From JBBIND01 sp037444075 (GTDB lineage Bacteria; Acidobacteriota; Terriglobia; Bryobacterales; Bryobacteraceae), in NCBI GenBank assembly GCA_037444075.1, contig JBBIND010000041.1:1-37926 (forward strand): DNA of 37,926 nucleotides, read 5' to 3'. Position 1 is the stretch's first letter; each line of letters begins with the position of its first letter. Below, piece after piece: positions 14,418 to 21,701 of the stretch. The notes beneath the pieces were generated by a model that worked only from the letters and a program-made list of their open reading frames with translations, did not search any database and was not told the origin of the DNA. The translations under genes were made by a program, and so were the position numbers.

Positions 14418-14977
14418 TGGTGCGCGTTCTGGACGTCGGCTGCGGCCGCAACAAGTTTCCGGGGGCGATTGGCGTGGACCGGAATCCGGCGAGCCACGCC
14501 GACCTGATCTGTGATCTGGACCAAGCGACCTATCCCTTCCGCGATGACAGCTTCGACGAGGTGCGCGCGACGCACGTCATCGAGCACGTCGCGGACGTGC
14601 TGCGGACCATGGGTGAGTTCCACCGCCTGGTCCGCGCCGGGGGACGCATACGCCTGGTCACGCCGCACTACACCGACTTCAGTTCGTTTTGCGACCCCAC
14701 GCACCGCTGGCATCTGAACAGCTTCTCATTCCGTGTCTTTGGTGAAGACCACGGCGGGTTCGGCTACTACACGGCGGCACGGTTGAAAGAGATTTCCGTG
14801 CGCGTGCGGCTACTTGCTTTGTGGAGGTGGCTCGGCTTTGAGTTCCTGGTCAACCGTTCGCGCGCTTTCCGTAAGTTCTGGGAGTATTACCTCTGCTTCG
14901 TGGTGCGCGGCAAGGTCATGGAATTCGAGTTTGAGGTGATCAAACCGGATGTTGCGCCCTCTGTACAAGCTCTCTGA
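14417..14977 (+). CDS. SAM-dependent methyltransferase (class I)
   Basis: A 186-residue Methyltransf_11-type protein. Motif I is VLDVGCGRNKFPGAIGVDRN, an acidic residue follows in DLICDLDQATYPF, and ATHVIEHVADVLRTMGEFHR with VRAGGRIRLVTPHY marks the later strands. The TPHYTDFSSFCDPTHRWHLN stretch is typical of a subgroup of small methyltransferases often annotated only generally; the substrate cannot be told. The GTG start shares a base with the stop of the aminotransferase gene (TAGTG), so the two are probably co-translated. The 3' end overlaps yraN by 29 bases. Confidence 0.85.
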   Translation: MVRVLDVGCGRNKFPGAIGVDRNPASHADLICDLDQATYPFRDDSFDEVRATHVIEHVADVLRTMGEFHRLVRAGGRIRLVTPHYTDFSSFCDPTHRWHLNSFSFRVFGEDHGGFGYYTAARLKEISVRVRLLALWRWLGFEFLVNRSRAFRKFWEYYLCFVVRGKVMEFEFEVIKPDVAPSVQAL

Positions 14978-15383
14978 CTGGCTGCGGCACAGGGCACGGC
15001 GCCGGCACTGGACCGCTGAGCAGGCTGCCGGGCGCCGCGCCGAAGACTTGGCTCAACGCTACCTGCAACGCCAGGGTCTGGTAATCGTTGCCCGCAACTA
15101 TCGCCTGCTGTCCGGCGCTGGAGAAATCGATATCGTGGCGCGTGAGGGCAGCACCGTGGTCTTCATTGAGGTGAAGTCCCGCACTTCGGAGGACTACGGT
15201 TCACCGGAGCGGGCGATCAGCGCGGAAAAGCGCGCGAACCTCCTGCGCACCGCCGTTGACTATCTACGGCGCCACCGTTTGGATCCGCGCCAGGCGAGAT
15301 TTGACGTCGTGACGGTCGTCTTCGGGAACACGCCGCGTATTCGGCGCATGGGAGACGTTTTTTCGCTAAGGGAAGGGTTATAA
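14949..15383 (+). CDS. yraN: YraN family (UPF0102) endonuclease-like protein
   Basis: A 144-residue UPF0102 protein with a Holliday-junction-resolvase-like PD-(D/E)XK fold. Catalytic-type residues are in GAGEIDIVAREGSTVVFIEV followed by KSR, i.e. the D and E-x-K pattern. Upstream RAEDLAQRYLQRQGLVIVAR is the family N-terminal helix. The extended basic N-terminus (RHRARRRH) may aid nucleic-acid binding. The physiological role is not established. It begins inside the methyltransferase gene, and its stop codon lies inside the predicted galT -10 box. Confidence 0.93.
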   Translation: MLRPLYKLSDWLRHRARRRHWTAEQAAGRRAEDLAQRYLQRQGLVIVARNYRLLSGAGEIDIVAREGSTVVFIEVKSRTSEDYGSPERAISAEKRANLLRTAVDYLRRHRLDPRQARFDVVTVVFGNTPRIRRMGDVFSLREGL

Positions 15384-15384
15384 T
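15379..15384 (+). promoter_or_regulatory. Putative -10 box (TATAAT) for galT
   Basis: GGGTTATAATCTC has a consensus -10 hexamer overlapping the yraN stop codon. A start near 15391 would leave a ~30-base leader before galT. The -35 region is T-rich and weak. The context GGGTTATAAT is identical to that before yceD (2273-2282). Confidence 0.4.
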
Positions 15385-15422
15385 CTCTGTTGCGCCGAAC
15401 AATCGGCCGAGGTTTTTGCAGC

Positions 15423-16424
15423 TTGCCCCAACTAAGGAAGGACCCCATTACCGGCCGCTGGGTCATCATTGCCACCGAGCGCGCCGCGCGTCCCACAGAC
15501 TTCATCCGTGAGCCCGTTGTCCCGCAGAGCGGCCGCATCTGTCCGTTTTGTCCGGGCAACGAGGATCGCACGCCGCCTGAACTGCTGGCATATCGGAACG
15601 GCCAACACAGCTCCTCCAATTGGTCACTGCGTGTGATCCCCAACAAGTTTCCGGCTCTACGCGTGGAGGGCAGCCTCGACAGCCGCGGGGATGGAATCTA
15701 TGACCGAATGAACGGCGTCGGCGCGCACGAGGTGTTCATCGAATCGCCGGACCATTACCACACGCTGGCCGAGGCGCCTGAAACGCACCTGGAACAACTG
15801 TTCTGGGCTTACCGGGAGAGGGTGTTGGACCTGCGCAAGGACCGGCGGCTGGTCTACGTGCTGCTGTTCAAGAACCATGGCGAAGTAGCCGGGGCCACGT
15901 TGGACCATACACACTCGCAGTTGATCGCTTTGCCCGTGGTGCCGAAGCGCGTGCAGGAGGAAATGGACGGAGCGCTCCGGCACTACGAATACCGCGGGCG
16001 CTGCATCTACTGCGATATTCTCGCGCAGGAAGTGGACGATGGCTCGCGCGTCGTGCTGGATACGGAACACTTCCTGGCGTTTTCGCCATACGCGCCTCGA
16101 TTCCCGTTCGAGACGCTGGTTCTGCCAAAACGGCACGCCTCCCATTTCGAGGCCACCGAAGACGCCGGGCTCGTCAAGAACCTGGCGTGGGTCACGCGCC
16201 TGTTGCTGCGCAAGTTTGACAAGCTGCTCGAACGGCCGGCGTACAACCTGGTGCTGCACTCCGCTCCTGTGCAGGACGGGCCGCTCGCCCACTACCACTG
16301 GCACCTGGAAATTACGCCGAAACTGACGCGCATTGCCGGTTTTGAAACGGGAACGGGTTTCTACATCAACCCGACGTCGCCGGAGCAAGCCGCTCACTAC
16401 ATGCGCGAAGCGGGCATGCCATAG
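15423..16424 (+). CDS. galT: Galactose-1-phosphate uridylyltransferase
   Basis: A HIT-superfamily nucleotidyltransferase that exchanges UMP between UDP-glucose and galactose-1-phosphate (Leloir pathway). About 333 residues. The conserved start is PQLRKDPITGRWVIIATERA. The zinc site uses CPFC near residue 40 and CIYCDIL mid-protein. The active-site HxHxQ is in ATLDHTHSQLIALP, and a second His cluster is HYHWHLEITPKL. The TTG at 15423 was chosen because it gives the family N-terminus; the frame is open further upstream. No other Leloir genes are in the window, so related UDP-sugar or ADP-sugar chemistry is possible. Confidence 0.9.
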   Translation: MPQLRKDPITGRWVIIATERAARPTDFIREPVVPQSGRICPFCPGNEDRTPPELLAYRNGQHSSSNWSLRVIPNKFPALRVEGSLDSRGDGIYDRMNGVGAHEVFIESPDHYHTLAEAPETHLEQLFWAYRERVLDLRKDRRLVYVLLFKNHGEVAGATLDHTHSQLIALPVVPKRVQEEMDGALRHYEYRGRCIYCDILAQEVDDGSRVVLDTEHFLAFSPYAPRFPFETLVLPKRHASHFEATEDAGLVKNLAWVTRLLLRKFDKLLERPAYNLVLHSAPVQDGPLAHYHWHLEITPKLTRIAGFETGTGFYINPTSPEQAAHYMREAGMP

Positions 16425-16446
16425 CGGCCCGAGGAAGAAGTCCGTG

Positions 16447-16472
16447 GGCAGGCGGAAGCCGATCCTACATTG
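16447..16472. repeat. REP-like intergenic element, copy A
   Basis: GGCAGGCGGAAGCCGATCCTAC is related to the element at 21596-21620 (shared CAGGCnGAAnCCnATCCTAC, 17 of 20 bases). GGC-GGAA-GCC can form a small stem. It fills the 58-base gap between convergent galT and the DUF2264 gene. Confidence 0.5.
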
Positions 16473-16482
16473 TCGCCCGGCT

Positions 16483-18423
16483 TTAGAAGCCACTGGCGCG
16501 GCGGGGCGACTCCTGCAATACCCTTTGCATCGGGGGAGGCTTGGGACTGCCGAAATGGACGCTTTCGAGCGTCGATTTCGCGCCGCGCAGGACCCCGCGC
16601 ACCGTGCTCACCACCACCCGCGGGTGGGCCAGATTAAGGTCCCGGCGGCCTGTTTCTTCAAACACTTCGGCTGGCTCCACGTGGTCGTAACCTGACACGG
16701 CGAGGCTGAAGACGGCGTAGCCGCTGCGGCGCGCACGGATCCATTGCCACGGATAGCGGTTCTCGCCCTCATAAAACTCGCCCGGGTCAAGCCCCAAGGC
16801 ATAGGATCCGTCCAGCACCTCGATCCCCGCCTGGATGGCTTCCGCAGGAGCGTGGACGTTGTGGCGGCGGTATTCGTAGTCCCCGTAGTAGCGGATTTCG
16901 GTAGAGACCTCGAACACCATCCGGCCGAGAGTGGCGCGCCATTGGAGCAGAACGCCCTGGTCCATCACTTCTCCTCTGGAGACAGCTTGGCGCCGCGAGG
17001 TTATTCCCGAAGCCGGGTCGCGGAAGACCAGCGTTCCGTCCCACGGGCAGCGGTCCGGACGCCGCAACACGTTGTGCGGGAAATGCGAGGAATAGGAGAA
17101 CTTGGCGAAGCTGTCCTGCCCGGCATAGGCGGGAGGCGGAGCCGTGGCAGGGGCCAGCCGGACCTGGCCTGAATCCCTGCGCCCGTAAAGGAACAATCCC
17201 GGCCCTTTCAGCCGGAGTTCGAAATCGCGCCGCTCGACGGGCAGCGGCTCTTCATCGTCGCGCCAGAAGCGGTCATCGGGCGGTATGAGAAAAACGGCGA
17301 AGGCCTGCATGCACCAATAGGGCGTGCCGCTGTCGGTTTCCTCCTGCGGTACGGCGGGGACATTCCTGGGATAGAGGCTTTCGCGTAGCTTGCCGCGTTC
17401 GGCGTCGTAGGCGCCTGAGGCGAGGAAGTGCTCCATGTTCAGCCGCGCGACGCGGCGCAACAGACCCCTGCGGTGCGGCCACTCATCCTCGACGTAGGAC
17501 ATGATCATTGGCGTGACCACGCTCCAGCGGTATTCCGGCAAGCGGCCGAACAGAGGCTGGCTGCCATTGCCGCCGAACAGGTAGGGCGCCCCTTCCAGCA
17601 GTTCCTTCAGCCGCCTGTCGAAAGTCCCGGTGACGGACCGGTAGCGGCGCCCCACCATGCGCCGCCAGTAAAGGTAGTGGCTGGCAAAGAGCCACCAAGA
17701 GGAATAGTCGTACAGGCGGCCATCCGGCGAGTCCGAAAACCAGCCGTCTTCCGTTTCAACCCTGCCTTCCAGCGCCCGCAGGGCCGTCAGCATGGCGCCC
17801 TCGTCTCCGGAAAACTCCTTCCACTTTTCTGACAAGGCCAGGCGCGCAGCCTGATTCACGACGGAAAACCAGGAGGGTAGTGTGTCCGGCGCAGTGGGCC
17901 GCGCGCAACTTGCCAGCCAGTTCTGGATGGCCGCGCGCTCCGCGGGCGTGAGGCTTTCCAACAGGCGGTTACCGAGGAGCCACAGCGCCCAGCCCACCAG
18001 AGACGCCTCCGCCTGCCGGGCGTCAGGCCGGTCCGCGGGGGCCTCGAGCCAGTAATCCTCGTGCGAGGGGTCGAAGGCAGTCCGGCAAATCTGCCGCACC
18101 GTGGCGAAGAGGTCCACTTCGCGGTCACCGGTCCTGATCGCCTGCGGTTGGCGGCCTCCGGCCAGCCAGGCTGCCATGGCCGGCAGCATGCGGCTCACCG
18201 GCAGGAAGTTCTTGCCGGACCGGGCGGCGTGTTGCGGGAGCACAGCGCCCTGGGGCAGATCGCAGACAGCCCAGCTTGGGGAGGTGGCGGCGGCATTCCG
18301 CAGAAAGCCTTCCAGGATGGTCAGGAATGTCTGCTCAAATACCTGTGTCGCGTTGTTGGCAGTCCACGCCTTGGGAATGGGCAGCGCCGCGAGCGGCAGT
18401 CTCAGCAGATCCCGTCGCTGCAT
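16483..18423 (-). CDS. DUF2264 family protein, probable exported glycan-active enzyme
   Basis: A 646-residue DUF2264 protein. The family is predicted to be an alpha/alpha-barrel of the kind found in glycoside hydrolases and polysaccharide lyases; activity is unproven. Family-like motifs are WLEAPADRPDARQAEASLVG, the tryptophan-rich DYSSWWLFASHYLYWR, GRRYRSVTGTFDRRLKELLE, NGSQPLFGRLPEYRW and PYWCMQAFAVFLIP. The N-terminus MQRRDLLRLPLAALPIPKAW looks like a twin-arginine-type signal although short. A C-terminal beta-rich part follows residue ~440. The iron-sulfur flavoprotein gene lies 43 bases upstream on the same strand. galT ends 58 bases away on the other strand. Confidence 0.8.
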   Translation of the reverse strand: MQRRDLLRLPLAALPIPKAWTANNATQVFEQTFLTILEGFLRNAAATSPSWAVCDLPQGAVLPQHAARSGKNFLPVSRMLPAMAAWLAGGRQPQAIRTGDREVDLFATVRQICRTAFDPSHEDYWLEAPADRPDARQAEASLVGWALWLLGNRLLESLTPAERAAIQNWLASCARPTAPDTLPSWFSVVNQAARLALSEKWKEFSGDEGAMLTALRALEGRVETEDGWFSDSPDGRLYDYSSWWLFASHYLYWRRMVGRRYRSVTGTFDRRLKELLEGAPYLFGGNGSQPLFGRLPEYRWSVVTPMIMSYVEDEWPHRRGLLRRVARLNMEHFLASGAYDAERGKLRESLYPRNVPAVPQEETDSGTPYWCMQAFAVFLIPPDDRFWRDDEEPLPVERRDFELRLKGPGLFLYGRRDSGQVRLAPATAPPPAYAGQDSFAKFSYSSHFPHNVLRRPDRCPWDGTLVFRDPASGITSRRQAVSRGEVMDQGVLLQWRATLGRMVFEVSTEIRYYGDYEYRRHNVHAPAEAIQAGIEVLDGSYALGLDPGEFYEGENRYPWQWIRARRSGYAVFSLAVSGYDHVEPAEVFEETGRRDLNLAHPRVVVSTVRGVLRGAKSTLESVHFGSPKPPPMQRVLQESPRRASGF

Positions 18424-18466
18424 GTTCCGTCCCCCATAGGGTTAACCTCCGCGGCAGCGCGGCGTG

Positions 18467-19042
18467 TCAGCCGGCAATCTTCTTGAGCAGCCAAGCCATG
18501 TTCTGCCCCAGCGTGCGCATGGTCCGGATGCCCTCCTCGTCTCCGTCGACCTCGCCGCGGGCATGGCCCACGCCGATGTTCCAGTAGGACGAGCCGGGTA
18601 CGATCATCTCGCTGATCAGGAAGAAATGATTGATCGAGTCGAAAGCGTGCACCGCGCCTCCGCGGCGGACGGCAATCACCGCGGCTCCCACTTTTCGCCG
18701 GTACATGTTGCCGTTGGCGCGCGCCACCAAACCAGCGCGGTCAATGAACGCCTTGGTTTCCGTGGTGATATCGGCGAAATAGGTCGGCGAACCAAGCAGC
18801 ACGCCGTCAGCCTCCAGCAGTTTGTGGATAAAGCCGTTGGCCACGTCCTCCGTCATGGAGCAACGCTTGTTCTTGGCCACCACGCATTCGTAGCAGGCGG
18901 TGCAACCCCGGATGTTGGACCCACCCAACTGCACCAATTCGGTTTCAATCTGTTCCTGACGGATTTCCGCGAGGGCATACTCGAGCAGCCGCTTGGTATT
19001 GCCGTCCGGGCGCGGGCTTCCGTTGAAGGCGATGACTTTCAT
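18467..19042 (-). CDS. Iron-sulfur flavoprotein / flavodoxin-family NAD(P)H oxidoreductase
   Basis: A 191-residue flavodoxin-like fold protein. The FMN phosphate loop is FNGSPRPDGNTKRLLEYAL at the start, and GVLLGSPTYFADITTETKAF is the second FMN-contact segment. C47-x2-C50-x2-C53-x7-C61 (CTACYECVVAKNKRC) fits the compact motif that ligates a [4Fe-4S] cluster in Isf-type iron-sulfur flavoproteins. A role in electron transfer or oxidative-stress defence is likely by family; the partner is unknown. ATG 19042 was chosen for the family N-terminus MKVIAFNGSP; open frame upstream to 19114 is not homologous. The DUF2264 gene follows. Confidence 0.87.
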   Translation of the reverse strand: MKVIAFNGSPRPDGNTKRLLEYALAEIRQEQIETELVQLGGSNIRGCTACYECVVAKNKRCSMTEDVANGFIHKLLEADGVLLGSPTYFADITTETKAFIDRAGLVARANGNMYRRKVGAAVIAVRRGGAVHAFDSINHFFLISEMIVPGSSYWNIGVGHARGEVDGDEEGIRTMRTLGQNMAWLLKKIAG

Positions 19043-19080
19043 GAGACTCAGTTCCTTAAAGAATGATGTCTGAACTGCCG

Positions 19081-19110
19081 ATGATTCAGACCGTAACGTG
19101 TACGTGTCAA
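19081..19110 (-). promoter_or_regulatory. Putative sigma-70 promoter for the iron-sulfur flavoprotein gene
   Basis: On the minus strand a perfect -35 TTGACA (19110-19105) is followed after 18 bases by AATCAT (19086-19081), a fair -10. Transcription would start near 19074, about 30 bases before the ATG. A tandem ACGTGT on the plus strand (19096-19107) overlaps the -35 and could be a regulator site. Confidence 0.4.
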
Positions 19111-19147
19111 ACACATCATCCTACACGCCGACCCGGAGGACCAACTA

Positions 19148-21559
19148 ATGCGACTGCCACTGCTGGCGGCGGCTCTTTTGTGGCCGCTGTGCGCGCACGC
19201 CTCACAGCCGCTCCCCACGGCGCTGGAGATCAGCACCGGTTTCGCCGATGCCCGCTTCAAGGTCAACGGCACGGAATACCGGGGGTCGGGGATCTTCGTG
19301 TGGCCGGAGGGGAGCAAGCACGTCGTCGAGTTTGAGCTTCGTCCGGACGGCTTCCAGTACGACGAACAGGGCCGAACTCGGTGGAGTTTCTCCGGCTGGA
19401 GGGATTCCTCCGCGAACCTGTTGCCGGCAACGTCAAGCGTCCTCACCATCACCGCCCACCCGTCGCTGACCAAGCTGACGGCGCAGCTCAATCCGGAGCA
19501 CCTCGTCCGGCTGAGTTTCTTCGACGGCGCGGGAGCGGCCATAGCCGGTCCGGCTGCCTGCGGCGCGCCCGGCGCGGCCCCGATGGATGTCATCCGTCCC
19601 GGCGTGGTGTACATGGGGGACTCCTGTTACGCAAACAGCCAGCTGATGTGGATGTCTCCCGGGGCTCTCACGCTGAACGCGTTTCCGTATCCCGGGTTCG
19701 TCTTCCTGGGCTGGTCCATCGACGGGAACACGGGCGACGCCGCGCTGCGTTCGCTGGAGATTCGTGGGCCGCTGTCCATCGTGGCTCGCTTCGCTCCCGG
19801 CAAGAGGGTTCGTTTTCAGACCGAACCGGCGGGGTTGTCCGTGCTGGTGGATGGAGTCGTGGTGCGGACCCCGGACAGGTGGCCCTGCCCGGTGGAGCAC
19901 ATGCTTCCGGTCCAGGCTCCTTACTCGGTTGCGGGCATGTGCGCCGGGGAGTTTGACTGGGCACTGGGCGCCAGCCACGTGCTCAGCGCGCCCTCACCCC
20001 AGGTGGACCTGAAAGGTAACTGGTGGGTGTTTGATGGCTGGGCGCACGGGGGAGCGCAAAGCACCGTCTATACTGTCGCCTCCTTGCTGCCACGGGAGGT
20101 CTTCACCGCGCGTTTTGTCAGAGGCGCCCAAGTCAGTTTCTTGACCGAGCCGCATGGGCTGAAGCTTTCAGTCGCCGGCCGCGAGAATTGGGCCTCCTAC
20201 AACTTTGTATGGGGTGTCGGCGCCAGCGTGACGGTAAGCGCCGCGCCCGAACAGGTTGATTCAGCCGGCAGGCGGTATACGTTCCGCGGATGGTCCAACG
20301 GAGGCGAAGCCACGCAGCAGGTGGTGGTGCCGGCTTCCGCGGTGACAGAGGGTTTGCGCCTGATAGCGCGGTACGAGTTGTTGCCGCAGTTGGTGGTGCG
20401 TTCATCGCCTTTGCCGGTAGAGGTCGAAGTAGACGGTGAACTTTGCTCCACACCGTGCGTTATCGACCGTCCCGAGAACTCCACGGTCAGGCTCTCCCTG
20501 CCTGCCACCAGGCAAATGACCGAAGCGCACCGGCTGGACTTCAGCGCATGGTCGGACGGAGCCTCCCGCGTGCGCACTTTCTCATTGCAGGGCAGGGAAG
20601 CGCGCCAGTTGACGGCACACTACCGATGGAGCTACCGCCTGGTGTCCGACGCCGACCCGCCCGGCGGCGCCGTAGTGCGTCTTGAGCCTAACTCAGCGGA
20701 TTCGTTCTACCCGGAAGGTACGGAGGTGACCGCCACGGCGCAGGCGCAGCCCGGTTTCCGGTTCCGCCGTTGGGGAGGCGACGTCGAAGGGACTTACCAC
20801 GCGGCGCGGGTAGTCATGTCCGAACCAAAGCATATCCGCGCGCTCATGGAGCGGCTGCAACAGATACCGCCGGCTGTCGTGCGCAACGCTGCCGGTCAGA
20901 CGCCTGATGTGGAGGTCGCCCCCGGATCGGTTGTCTCCATATTCGGTGAGGAACTGGCCCCGCGCTATGAAGCCGGTCCTCCGAACCTGCTGGCGCAGGT
21001 TCTGGCAGGCGTCAGCGTGCGTCTCGCGGATCGCATCCTCCCGCTGTTCTTCGTCTCACCTGGCCAGATCAATGCCGTGCTTCCCTCTGATCTTGCCGAG
21101 GGCAGGCATGAGTTGCGGATCATCCGCAGCGGACAACCGGACGTGCCCGGCGAACTGCACGCCAGGCGGAACGCGCCGGGTCTGTACAACCGCCCGTTTG
21201 AGGGGCGTGTCTATGCCTGGGCGGAGCGCAGCGACGGGAGTACTGTTGAGCCCGGCACGGCTGTCCGAAAGGGTGAAGTCGTCTCGCTATACGGGACAGG
21301 CTGGGGACCTTACGACCGGCCAACCATGGACGGGTTCCCGCTGCCAGCATCACCGGCGTACAAACTGGCGGACGAGGTGGAACTGCTCCATGGTGATCAG
21401 GTCTGGCCCGTACTTTGGGCGGGCGGAGCCCCAGGCCAGATGGGCACGCAAGTGCTTCGCATCCGCGTGCCGGTGGACGTAGAAATGCCCGCTCTGGTGG
21501 AGTTGAGGATTCGTGTGAACGGGCGCTTTAGCAACCCGGTGTGGCTGAGAGTCGAGTAA
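19148..21559 (+). CDS. Secreted InlB-like-repeat protein with TIGR03437 C-terminal domain
   Basis: An 803-residue exported protein with signal peptide MRLPLLAAALLWPLCAHAS. Residues ~60-560 hold about six degenerate bacterial/InlB-B-type repeats, each marked by an aromatic-G/A-W-S/D core: FLGWSIDG, VFDGWAHGG, FRGWSNGG, FSAWSDG, FRRWGGDVEG. The last ~225 residues (PPAVVRNAAGQTPDVEVAPG onward, with VVSIFGEELAP, PLFFVSPGQINAVLPSDL, VVSLYGTGWGP and FSNPVWLRVE) are the TIGR03437 domain, an expansion known from Solibacter. Such modules suggest a surface or secreted adhesive/structural protein; the function is unknown. A good ribosome-binding site (CGGAGGA) precedes the ATG. Confidence 0.9.
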   Translation: MRLPLLAAALLWPLCAHASQPLPTALEISTGFADARFKVNGTEYRGSGIFVWPEGSKHVVEFELRPDGFQYDEQGRTRWSFSGWRDSSANLLPATSSVLTITAHPSLTKLTAQLNPEHLVRLSFFDGAGAAIAGPAACGAPGAAPMDVIRPGVVYMGDSCYANSQLMWMSPGALTLNAFPYPGFVFLGWSIDGNTGDAALRSLEIRGPLSIVARFAPGKRVRFQTEPAGLSVLVDGVVVRTPDRWPCPVEHMLPVQAPYSVAGMCAGEFDWALGASHVLSAPSPQVDLKGNWWVFDGWAHGGAQSTVYTVASLLPREVFTARFVRGAQVSFLTEPHGLKLSVAGRENWASYNFVWGVGASVTVSAAPEQVDSAGRRYTFRGWSNGGEATQQVVVPASAVTEGLRLIARYELLPQLVVRSSPLPVEVEVDGELCSTPCVIDRPENSTVRLSLPATRQMTEAHRLDFSAWSDGASRVRTFSLQGREARQLTAHYRWSYRLVSDADPPGGAVVRLEPNSADSFYPEGTEVTATAQAQPGFRFRRWGGDVEGTYHAARVVMSEPKHIRALMERLQQIPPAVVRNAAGQTPDVEVAPGSVVSIFGEELAPRYEAGPPNLLAQVLAGVSVRLADRILPLFFVSPGQINAVLPSDLAEGRHELRIIRSGQPDVPGELHARRNAPGLYNRPFEGRVYAWAERSDGSTVEPGTAVRKGEVVSLYGTGWGPYDRPTMDGFPLPASPAYKLADEVELLHGDQVWPVLWAGGAPGQMGTQVLRIRVPVDVEMPALVELRIRVNGRFSNPVWLRVE

Positions 21560-21584
21560 AGTCCTCTAGTCTTGCAGTATGCGG

Positions 21585-21633
21585 AATAGGCCCCTGGACA
21601 GGCTGAACCCTATCCTACGGGGCGCAGCCTATT
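21585..21633. repeat. REP-like element copy B within a stem-loop
   Basis: AATAGGC (21585-21591) pairs with GCCTATT (21627-21633), and the adjoining C run pairs with GGGG at 21619-21622. The loop contains CAGGCTGAACCCTATCCTAC, related to copy A at 16447. It lies between two convergent genes and could act as a bidirectional 3'-end structure, though there is no T tract. Confidence 0.5.
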
Positions 21634-21701
21634 AGCCTGGCGGGCAGGACGCGCTCAGGTGGCGTGGTCCTACCCGGGCCTGGTCTTTCTCGACGTGTTC
21701 C

